A DNA stretch of 64,000 nt from Dromaius novaehollandiae (taxonomy: Eukaryota; Chordata; Aves; Casuariiformes; Dromaiidae), in assembly GCF_036370855.1 (NCBI RefSeq), contig NC_088102.1, positions 70,503,601 to 70,567,600 of the forward strand, read 5' to 3'. Positions 45,885 through 59,400 of the stretch are shown here, in pieces. A model generated the notes under the pieces. That model ran no database searches. It was not told where the DNA came from and worked only from the letters and a program-made list of their open reading frames with translations. Both the position numbers and the translations under genes were made by a program. Position 1 is the first letter of the stretch. Each line of letters begins with the position of its first letter.

Positions 45885-46269
45885 TGCGCCGGCCGGGCAC
45901 GGGCACCTGCACGGGCACCTGCACGGGCACCCGCGGCGGCTCCCGGCCGGAACCACGTGGGCGCCGGCGCTTCCGCCCCGCGGCGCGGGGCCGCCCCGCC
46001 TCCCCCCCGCGGAGCCAATCGGTGCCGGGTGGGGAGAGGGCGGGGGCTCAGCCCCAACGCTGATAGGGCGGCCGGCAGGAGGGGGCGGGGCCGCGCCGGG
46101 TGGCCATAGAGAGGAGGCGAGGGCGGCGGAGGGAGAGGACGCTCGCTTTGCCGGCCCTTTGCCCGCCGGGGGGGGCGGAGCCAGAGCAGCGGCGGGCGGG
46201 ATTGGCGGGGGCGCGCCCCGCCCCCCGCGGCTGGACCCGCCCCCCGGCCCAGGGCCCGCCCCTGGCCCA
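45885..46269. promoter_or_regulatory. TIMM10: TIMM10 promoter CpG island
   Basis: Upstream of the minus-strand TIMM10 ATG: GTGCCC hexamers, GGAACCACGTGGGCGCC with an E-box CACGTG (45953-45960 area), GCCAATCGG (a CCAAT box near 46015) and a CCATAGAGAGG motif near 46104. No other gene seen. Confidence 0.45.
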
Positions 46270-47040
46270 GGGCGGGGGGGCCCTGGCAGCGCGGGGTCCT
46301 CCCGTCCCCACGGCCCTGTTGGGGGGTCCCTGTCCCCCCGTGTTCCCCCTTCCCCCCCTGTCCCACCGTGTTCCCCCTTCCCCCCGTGTCCCCCCGTGTC
46401 CCCCATGGCCGCACGGCCCTGTTGGGGGGTCGCTGTCCCCCCATGTCCCCCCGTGACCCCCTGTCCCCGTGTCCCCGTCCAGGGGTCCTTGTCACCTCTC
46501 ATGTCCCCCTTGTCCCCATGGCTCTGCCCAAGGGGGTCCCTGTCCCCCCATGTCCCCCCTTGTCCTCCATGTCCCGATGGCCGTGTCCAGGGGTCCCTGA
46601 CCCCCGTGTCCCCCCCGTGTCCCCCCTGTCCCTGCGGCCCTGTCGGGGGGTCCCTGTCCCCCCATGTACCCCCTTGTCCTCCATGGCCCCATGGCCTTGT
46701 TGAGGGGTCCCTGCCCCCCTGTGTCCCCCAATGTCCCCTCATGTCCCCATGGCCTTGTCCAGGGGGTCCCTGTCTCCATGTCCCCTTGTGTCCCCAATGG
46801 CCCCATGGCCCTGTCTGGGGGCCCCTGTCCCCCCGTGTCCCCCTGTGTCCCCCCATCTCCTGTCTGGGGGGGTCACTGTCCCCCTGCATCCCCTCATGTC
46901 CCCGTGTCCCCCCTTCTCCATGGCCCTGTCTGGGGGTCCCTGTCCCCACGTCCCCCCGTGTCCCCCCATCCCCATGGCCCTGTCTGGGGGTCCCCATCCC
47001 CCTGTGTCCCCCCATGTCCCCCTGTCCTGGGGTGTCCGCA
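46270..47040. repeat. GTCCCCCCATGTCCCC tandem repeat
   Basis: Degenerate array of about 60-70-bp units (CATGGCCCTGTC(T)GGGGG, GTCCCTGTCCCCCCATGTCC) in the intergenic gap between TIMM10 and SMTNL1. Confidence 0.9.
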
Positions 47041-47263
47041 CGTGTCCCCTGCCCGGCCCCACGTGTGTCCCCACATCCGTGTCCCCAGCTGCGTCCGTCC
47101 GCGTGTGCCCACGTGCCCGTGTCCCCCGTGGCCGCCCGTGTCCCCATGTCCCCGGTGACCCCTCGGCCGCCCGTGCCCGGCCCCGTGTCCCCGCGGCCCC
47201 GCACGCGCCCCGCTGTGGGGCCGGCCGCCCCGGCCCCCCGCCCCGGCCCGGCCCCCCGGCCTG

Positions 47264-47332
47264 AATGAAAGGGGCACCTGTTCCTCCGGGTAAAAATAGG
47301 CAGCGAAGGGGCCGCCCGCGCCGCCAGCACCG
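47264..47332 (+). promoter_or_regulatory. SMTNL1: Candidate muscle-type promoter and exon 1 of SMTNL1
   Basis: E-box CACCTG (47275-47280) followed by a MEF2/TATA-like TAAAAATAG (47291-47299). A strong splice donor CACCG/GTGAGCGG follows at 47332/47333. This arrangement suits a muscle gene; the noncoding exon would be short. Inference from sequence only. Confidence 0.4.
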
Positions 47333-47774
47333 GTGAGCGGGGCAGGGGCCGGGGGCCGCCGGGGGGCTGCCGTGGGGCTGGGGGCTGCCGTGGGGCTGGG
47401 GGGCGGCCGTGGGGCTGGGGGCCGGAGGGTGAGGACCGCCGTGGGCCCTGGGGCTGCTGTGGGGTTTGGGGCTGGGGACCGTGGGGGGGGGCCACTGTGG
47501 GGCACGACGTGGGGCTGGGGGGGGGCTGCCAGGGGGCTGTGGGCTGTGGGGCAGGGGCTGCCGTGGGGTTTGGGGCTGGGCGCCATGGGGTGGGGGCCAC
47601 TGGGGGGGGAGGGCCAGGCAATGTGGGGCGGGGGCTGCCATGGGGCACCATGTGGGGCTCGGGGGCCTACGGGGAGTAGCGCGTGGGGGGCGCTGGGGGG
47701 GGGTTGCCGTGGGGCTGTGGGCCCCCGCTCTGCCCCCCGTCACGGCCCCCCGTGCCCCCAGCGCCGCCGCAGAC

Positions 47775-52271
<4,497 letters not shown>

Positions 52272-52353
52272 CGGGGGGCTCCCAGTGCTCCCAGTGCTCC
52301 CAGTGCCGCCCCGCGCTGGCCGGTGCCCCCCATCTTGGCGCCCTTCGCCCCCC

Positions 52354-52359
52354 AGTAAA
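52354..52359 (+). terminator. SMTNL1: SMTNL1 polyadenylation signal (variant)
   Basis: AGTAAA in CCCCAGTAAAGGCTTGC, about 85 bp after the stop. It is followed by a GT-containing stretch. Confidence 0.6.
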
Positions 52360-52410
52360 GGCTTGCTGGTCCATCGTGGCACGTCAGGTTCACGGTGGGG
52401 GGGGAACGCC

Positions 52411-52416
52411 TTTATT
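52411..52416 (-). terminator. UBE2L6: UBE2L6 polyadenylation signal
   Basis: TTTATT on plus (AATAAA on minus), about 50 bp past the UBE2L6 stop and about 52 bp from the convergent SMTNL1 signal. Confidence 0.8.
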
Positions 52417-52464
52417 TTGGGGGATACCGGTGTGGGGGGGGGGCCCGGCGGGGTGCTGGGGGGC

Positions 52465-54461
52465 TCAGGGGGCGGCGGCGGGGGGGCGTCCCTCGCTGTG
52501 GAGGCGGGTGTGCTCCTCGGCCCGGCGCTGGAAGAGCTGGGGGTCGGTGGCCAGCTCGCGGGCCAGGTCCTGCCGCAGCACCCGCTGGGCGTCGGGGTTG
52601 TCCACCAGCAGCAGCAGGTCCTGGAGCACTGCGGGAACCGGGGATGGGGGGGGGGGGGGGGGGTCAGCGCGGGAGCCAAGGGGTGGGGTGGGGTGGGGGC
52701 CCCCCCGGCGGCAGCAGCACCCACCGTGGAGGACGCGGGTGGTGGGCTTCCAGTGCTCGCTGGCGGTGAGGGGCTGGCACACGCGGCCCTGCTGGTCCAC
52801 GCCGGGGTGGTAGATGGGGGTCCGGAAGGTGACGCGGGGGGGCACCAGGGGGTAGCGGGGGGAGAAGGAGAGCTCCAAGCGGAAGGCGCCCCCGTTGTAG
52901 GGGGGGTTGTTCTGCCGCGGGAAGGGGGGTGCCTCAGCCCCACACGGTGCCCCGGACCCCCCCACCCAGCCCTGCCCACCCCCCCAGGGTCCCCCCCCCA
53001 CCCAGAGCCATCTGCAGGGGGGAACCCCCCACCCTGCGCCCCAGCCCACCCCACAGGGTCCCCCCACCCGGTGTCCCCCGGGGGGAGACCCCCACCAAGC
53101 GCCCTCATCCCCAGGGGCCTCTCAACCCCGGGAACCCCAAATCCCCCCCCCAGGGTCCCCCCAGTCCCCCCCCCAGGGATAGCCCCCCCCCCAGTGCCCC
53201 CAGCCCCCCCCAGGGTCCTGCCTAGGGGGAACCCCCAATCCAGTGCTCCCAGCACCCCCCAGGGAGAGCCCCCCCAGTGCCCCCAGCCCCCCCCAGTCCC
53301 CCCCAGGGAGAGCCCCCCCAGTGCTCCCAGTCCCCCCCCAGGGCCCCCGCCAGTTCCCCCCAGGGAGAGCCCCCCCAGTGCCCCCAGCCCCCCCCAGGGT
53401 CCCCCCCAGGGAGAACCCCCCCAGTGCTCCCAGCCCCCCCCAGGGTCCCCCCCAGTGCCCCCCCAGGGAGAACCCCCCCAGTGCTCCCAGTCCCCCCCAG
53501 GGTCCCCCCCAGTGCCCCCCAGGGAGAGCCCCCCCAGTGCTCCCAGCCCCCCCCAGGGCCCCCCCAGCACCCCCCAGGGAGAGCCCCCCCAGTGCCCCCA
53601 GACCCCCCAGGGAGAACCCCCCCAGTGCTCCCAGCCCCCCCCAGGGTCCCCCCCAGTCCCCCCCAGGGAGAGCCCCCCCAGTGCTCCCAGTCCCCCCCAG
53701 TCCCCCCCCAGTGCCCCCCCCGGTGCCCCCAGCCCAGCCCCGCACTCACGGGCAGCAGCAGCCCCCCCCAGCGCAGCACGTCGCCCCCCAGCGGGCCCAG
53801 CGCGCACACCCCTTCCCACCGCCGCGCCTCCTCCAGCTCCTGCGGGCGGCACGCGTCACGGGGCGGGGCCTCCTCGGACACGCCCCCAGGGGGCGGGGCA
53901 TCGCCCGCACACGCCCACAAGGGGCGGGGCATCGCCCGCACACGCCCACAAGGGGCGGGGCATCGCCCGCACACGCACACGAGGGGCGGGGCGTCACCGC
54001 CCCGGCCCCGCCCCTTCCCGCCCGCGGCGCCGCCCCGTCGGGGAACCGAAACTGGAGCTCGCCGCCCCCCGGGCGCCACTCGGCACCGGCCCCCCGGCCC
54101 CCCCCCCGCCCCGCGACCGGCACCCCCTGCACGCCCGCACCCCGGGACCGGCACCCCCCGCACCCCGGTACTGCCACTGCCGGGGTGCCGGTACCGGCAC
54201 CCCCCGCACCTCGGTGCTGTCCCCTCCTTGCACGCCCGCCCCCCCGGTACCGGCACCCCCCGCACCCCGGTGCTGTCCCCCCCTGCACCCCGGTACCGGC
54301 ACCCCTCAGCCCGCTACTGGCCCCGGGACCCCGCAGCGGCGGTACCGCCGCACCCCCCCGGTGCGGCACCCCCGAACTGGAGCCGGCCCCCCCGGGGCGC
54401 TGCCGGACCCGCCCCCCCGGCACCCCCTGCCCACCTTGGCGAGCCTCCTGCTCCAGGCCAT
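52465..54461 (-). CDS. UBE2L6: UBE2L6-like ubiquitin/ISG15 E2 conjugating enzyme
   Basis: UBC-fold E2; the mammalian enzyme carries ISG15 (and ubiquitin) to HECT/RBR ligases. Exons in transcript order: 54435-54461, 53750-53839, 52725-52911, 52465-52628; 468 nt, 155 residues (human 153). Start MAWSRRLAK joins KELEEARRW, then LLLPNNPPYNGGAFRLELSF, YPLVPPRVTFRTPIYHP, active-site Cys in GRVCQPL (codon 52777-52779), EHWKPTTRVL, DNPDAQRVLRQDLARELATD, and FQRRAEEHTRLHSEGRP. The usual HPN tripeptide is HPG here (Gly codon 52801-52803), a change at the residue that stabilises the oxyanion in most E2s. The N-terminal helix region is Gly-rich and diverged. Identification rests on the UBE2L3/L6 pattern and on its place between SMTNL1 and SERPING1. 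Confidence 0.93.
53150..53730. repeat. UBE2L6 intron repeat
   Basis: About 14 units of roughly 40-60 bp: CCCCCCAGTGCTCCCAGCCC, CCCCAGGGTCCCCCCCAG, GGAGAGCC. Fills the intron 52912-53749; its left part (52930-53150) is degenerate. Confidence 0.93.
53865..53995. repeat. 31-bp GGGGCGGGGCATCGCCCGCA repeat
   Basis: Four copies of CACACGCCCACAAGGGGCGG plus GGCATCGCCCG in UBE2L6 intron 1. Each copy holds a GC-box (GGGGCGGGGC). Confidence 0.93.
54041..54055. promoter_or_regulatory. UBE2L6: ISRE-like element in UBE2L6 intron 1
   Basis: GGGAACCGAAACTGG differs from the ISRE core GAAANNGAAACT by one base (GAAC for GAAA). It lies about 400 bp downstream of the start codon, inside a CpG-rich intron. UBE2L6 is an interferon-stimulated gene in mammals, so the site is a plausible IRF/ISGF3 target. 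Confidence 0.45.
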
Positions 54462-54599
54462 GGCCCGTCCGGACTGCAGCCCCCTCCCGCCGGTGCCGTC
54501 CCGGGGCGGGGCTCCGCGCAGGCCACGCCCCTGGCGGGGTGGGGCGGGGCCTAGCGGCTCCAGCCCCTCCCTGAGCGTGGGAGGGGTGGAGGGGGCCGG

Positions 54600-54900
54600 A
54601 CAGGCCCTCGGCCTCCCTGGGGGTCATAGAGATGGGGGGGTTGGAGGGCTAGACATGCCTTCAGGCTGCCTGGTGGGGGATCATAGAGAGAGGTGGGTTG
54701 AGGGGCCAGACATGCCTTTGGCCTCCCCAGGGGGCCGCAGCGATCAGGGTTGTGGGGCTAGAGGTCTTCTCCCTGGGGACTGCAGGGGTAGGTATGGGGG
54801 GCCTAGATGGGCCCTTGATCTCCCTGTGAGCCATAGAGTTGGGGGAAGGGCCTCCGAGGGACCAGACATACCCTTGGCCACCCTGGGGCCATCAAGGTTG
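54600..54900. repeat. Degenerate CATAGAGA repeat
   Basis: Four or five units of about 55-65 bp such as GGTCATAGAGATGGGGGGGT then GGGGCTAGACATGCC. It is a decayed member of the same family as 55570-55985. Region 54900-55560 between them shows no gene and only scattered similar units (for example CCATAGAGAGGGGGTGTTGA at 55169). Confidence 0.75.
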
Positions 54901-55569
54901 GAACTGAGGGGCCAGACGTGCCCCAGGTAGCGCTGAGCCCCGTAGCGCCAGCAGGTTGAAGGGCCAGGGCTGACCCCTGGTCCCAGGGCTGCAGAGGGGT
55001 GGGGTGAGGGGAACCTGCCTGTGCCCCCCAGGCTGGGAAAGCGGGGCGGTTACAGCCCCACACGCCCCACACCTCACCGGTGACCAGAGGCTGCTGGCTG
55101 GGCTGTCCTACATGTGGGGTGGGAGGGCAGTTAGGGGGCTTATTCCCCCAAACACCATGCCTGGGACCATAGAGAGGGGGTGTTGAGTAGCCAGACCGCA
55201 CATGTCTCCCTGGGGCAGGAGCAGGGGGGACCAGGGGGGCTGGGAGTCGGCAGGGAAAACTTGGGGCCGCTGGTTCTCCCCTCTGCTCAGCAGCACCCCC
55301 CCGGGTGCTCCCAGAAGCCCCCTCACGTGGGTCCCATCCTGCCGCCACCCCCCACCAGTGCGCTGTGTTGCAACACGAGGAGGTTGTTGACCCTGCTGTC
55401 GGCCTGGCCTCTCCTCTGGGCCTGTGCTGTGCCACCCTCGGAGGTCTGGGGGCGGGGCTAGACGTGCCCTGCCCCCATCCAGGGGACGGAGAAAGGTGGG
55501 GCAGGGCTGGAGCCCCCCAGGCCACCCCCGGGGCGTCACACCACCCGGGCCTCCCTCCAAGTCTCTTGG

Positions 55570-55985
55570 GGATCATAGAGACAAGGATGGGGAGCTTGAC
55601 CTGGAGATGGAGTGGCTAAACTGCCCCTTGTCACCACAAGGCTCATAGAGATGGGGCAGTTGAGGGGCTAGTCTGCCCCTTGTCACCACAAGGCTCATAG
55701 AGACGGGGCAGTTGAGTGGCTAAACTGCCCCTTGTCACCACAAGGCCCATAGAGACGGGGCAGTTGAGGGGCTAGCCTGCCCCTTGTCACCACAAGGCTC
55801 ATAGAGACGGGGCAGTTGAGGGGCTAGCCTGCCCCTTGTCACCACAAGGCTCATAGAGACGGGGCAGTTGAGTGGCTAGCCTGCCCCTTGTCACCACAAG
55901 GTCCATAGAGATGGGGCAGTTGAGTGGCTAGCCTGCCCATTGTCACCACAAGGCTCATAGAGACGGGGCAGTTGAGTGGCTAGCC
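55570..55985. repeat. 57-bp CATAGAGACGGGGCAGTTGA array
   Basis: About seven highly similar units: CTCATAGAGACGGGGCAGTT, GAGGGGCTAGCCTGCCCC, TTGTCACCACAAGG. Each contains the palindrome-like CTTGTCACCACAAGG. Intergenic between UBE2L6 and SERPING1; 55985-56220 has nothing notable. Confidence 0.96.
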
Positions 55986-56219
55986 TGCCCCACCCCACCT
56001 CCCGAAGGATGCCTACGAGCAAGGGTGGGTCCTCCCACCTCCAGCCCCCAGAGCCGAGCGGTGGAGGGAGGGCCGGGCTGGGCGATGCGAGGGGCTGGAA
56101 GGGAAGGGGCACCCTGCCACGGCACCTCCTCCCGGCCCACCCCCTGGCCCAGCTCCGAGCCCCCCCCCCCCCCTCCATGCTGCCAGCCCAGCTGATTTAC
56201 AGGAAGCCTCAGCGGCCAC

Positions 56220-56459
56220 CCGCCCTCCTTAATCTTTAACCACGTCCGGCTGGGTCCAATCAGTTCCCCTCTGCGCCCGGGCGGACACGCAGGGACCTGA
56301 CCCACCACCGGACACTTAGGTGGGCCCGGGGTCCTCCTCCTCCTCCTGCCGCTGCCCCAACCTCCTCGGGAAGGGGGAGAGGGGACTTGCTGAGCCCCCG
56401 GGGATGGTGCTGGGCCCCCCGGAGCGCCCAGCTGGGCCCTGACCTGTGTTGTCCCCCAG
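56220..56459 (+). promoter_or_regulatory. SERPING1: SERPING1 promoter and noncoding exon 1, probable
   Basis: HNF1-like CTTAATCTTTAAC (56228-56240; 11 of 13 positions of GTTAATNATTAAC) and a CCAAT box CCAATCAG (56256-56263). A candidate exon 1 follows, ending at 56319 (TTAG/GTGGGC). The acceptor CCCCCAG at 56453-56459 starts the ATG exon. A TCCTCCTCC tract lies at about 56330-56350 in the short first intron. HNF1 fits liver expression of C1 inhibitor. Confidence 0.5.
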
Positions 56460-56469
56460 GACGCCCACC

Positions 56470-59400
56470 ATGAAGCTCTGGCTGTCCCTGGTGTGCTTGG
56501 CCACCGTGGCTGCGGCGTCTGTCACCCCGGTAAGTGCTGCCTGCAGGCACGGGGGCACCTCGGGGACCCCGGCCTGCCCTCACCAGGGGCCCCCTGCCCA
56601 CCCTCACCCGGGGTCTCCGCACCCAGGGGCCCGGGCTGGAGGCCCCTCCCCAAAGGCCGAAGCCGACCGTGCTGCAGCTGGTGCCAGCTCCTGCCGACCG
56701 CCCGGGCACAGAGGGGTACGCGGGGACGACGAGCCCACCCCCGCCCGGCACCGGTGCCCACCCCAACGCGGTGCCCAGCTCGGCTGCAGCGCTCACCGTC
56801 ACGGAGGCTCCCAGCCCGGGCACGGAGCTGGCCACGGGGCCGGCGAGCACCAGCCCCAGCCCCACGGAGCCGGAGGGGCCGCCCGAGGCCGCGGGCACAC
56901 CGGCCAACGGGACCACGGCCACCCCCGTGCCCGTGCCCACGGAGGGGCCCACCAGCGCCCCGGTCACAACCGCCCCGCCGTGCCCCGGGGACGAGGAGCC
57001 AGCTGAGGTCTGCGGGGAACCCACAGGGGAAGAGACGGCGGCGGTGGCCGAGGCGCTGAGCACCTTCGCCCTGCGCTTCTACCAGCGGCTGGCGGAGGCC
57101 ACGGAGCCCAGCACCAACCTGCTCTTCTCGCCCATCAACGTGGCCTTGGGGCTGTCACATCTCCTGCTGGGTGAGGGGCACCGCTGCGAGCACTGCGATG
57201 GGGCACTGCTATGGGTACCACTACGAACACCACTATGGGCACCGCTATGGGCGCTGCTATGGGGCACCGCTATGGGCACCGCAACGGGCAGCGCTATGGG
57301 CACCACTGTGAACACTGCTATGGGCACTGCTATGGGGCACCGCTATGGGGCACCACTACGAACACTGCTATGGGCACTGCTATGGGGCACCGCTATGGGG
57401 CACCACTATGAACACTGCTATGAGCACTGCTATGGGGCACTGCTATGGGGCACCACTATGAACTGCTATGGGCACCGCTATGGTGACCATGATGGGCACT
57501 GCTGTGGGGCACCACTATGGGCGCTGCTATGGGCATTCAATGGGCACTGCTATGGGCACCACTACGAACACTGCTATGGGGCACCACTACGGGCACCGCT
57601 ATGGGCACCGCTATGGGGCACCACTACGAACACTGCTATGGGGCACCACTACGAACACCGCTATGGGCACCGCTATGGGCACCGCTATGGGCACCGTAAC
57701 AGGCACTGCTATGGGGCACCACTACGAACACTGCTATGGGCACTGCTATGGGCACCGCTATGGGCACTGTAGGGGCACTGCTACGAACACTGCTATGGGG
57801 CACTGCTATGGTGACCACAATGGGCACTGCTATGGGGCACTGCTATGGGCACCACTATGGGCACCGCTATGGGCACTGCAATGGGTGCTGCTATGGGCAC
57901 CGCTATGGGCACTGCTATGAGCACCGCTATGGGGCACTGCTATGGGGCACCACTACGAACACTGCTCTGGGCACCGCTATGGGCACCGCAATGGGCGCTG
58001 CTATGGGGCACCACTACGGACACTGCTATGGGCACCGCTACGGGCACCGCAATGGGCGCTGCTATGGGGCACCACTACGGACACTGCTCTGGGCACCACC
58101 ACGGTCCCACCAGCGCTGGGCGGGTGCCCCACGGCCGCGAGGTCGGGCGCGGGGCGCTGAGCCCGGCCTGTGCCCGCAGGCGCCCGCGGCGAGACCCGGG
58201 AGCGCCTGGGCGCCGTGCTGGCCTACCCGCCGGAGCCGCGCTGCGTGCACCGCGCCCTGCGGCAGCTCGCCAAGTCGCCGGGCCTCCTCTCCGCCTCGCA
58301 GATCTTCCACCACGGAGGTGAGCCCTGCCCGGGGTGCCCCCGCCGGGCGCCCGCCCCCGGCGCCGGCATGGGCGCCCGGCCGGGGGGGCTGACGGGCCGC
58401 CCGCGCCAGAGCTGCGCCTCGCCCCCCGCTTCCTCGAGGAGTCGCGGCGCTTCTACGACGCCCGGCCCCGGGCGCTCAGCGGCAACGAGAGCCTCGACCT
58501 GCGGAGCATCAACAAGTGGGTGCGGGAGGCCACCCAGGGGCGCCTGCCCCGCCTGCTCGACGAGCTGCCCCCCGAGCCCCGCCTGGTGCTGCTCAGCGCC
58601 GTCTACTTCCAGGGTAGGGCCCGGCCTGCCGCCCCGGGATCTGCCGGGGAATCGGCCCGGGGATCTGCCCCGAGGGCTGGCCTCCGCTTCTGCCCCGGCA
58701 TCTGCCCTGGGACCTGCTCCGGGGGTTGGCTCTGGGATCAGCCCTGGGACCCACCCTGGGATCTGCTCTGGGGGTCTGCCCCCAGGATCGGCCCCGGGAT
58801 CTGCTCTGGGGATCTGCCCCCAGGATCGGCCCCGGGATCTGCTCTGGGGATCTGCCCTGGGACTGGCTCTGGGGTCTGCTCTGGTAGCTGCCCTGGGACT
58901 CGCCCTGGGATCTCCTCCAGGATCTGCCCTAGGACCTGCTCTGGGGGTTGGCCCTGGGATCTGCCCTGGGATCTGCCCTGGAATGGGCTTTGGGATCTGC
59001 TCTGCCACCTGCCCTGGGACCCACCCTGGGACTGGCCCTGGGATCTCCCCCAGGGTCTGCCGCAGGACCTGCTCTGGGGATCGGCCCTGGGATCTGCCCT
59101 GGGATCTGCCCTGGGACTGACTCTGGGATCTGCTCTGGCACCTGCCCTGGGGATCAGCCCTAGGACCTGCTCTGGGGGTTGGCCCTGGGATCTGCCCTGG
59201 GGATCTGCTCTGGGATCTGCCCTTGGACTTGCTCTGGGGGTTGGCCCTGGGATCTGCCCTGGGGATCTGCTCTGGGATCTGCCCTAGGACCAGGCCCTGG
59301 GATCTGTCCTGGAACACGCTCCAGGGATCATCCCTGGGACCTGCTCCAGGGATTGGCCCTGGCACCCGCCCTTGAGGTTGGCTCTGGGATCTGCTCTGGG

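Noticed and set aside
57180-58100. Long open frame continuing from SERPING1 exon 3 into the repeat
   Set aside because: A good donor (CTGG/GTGAGG at 57170/57171) ends the exon, and the next exon resumes the serpin sequence in phase. The frame in the repeat is intronic.
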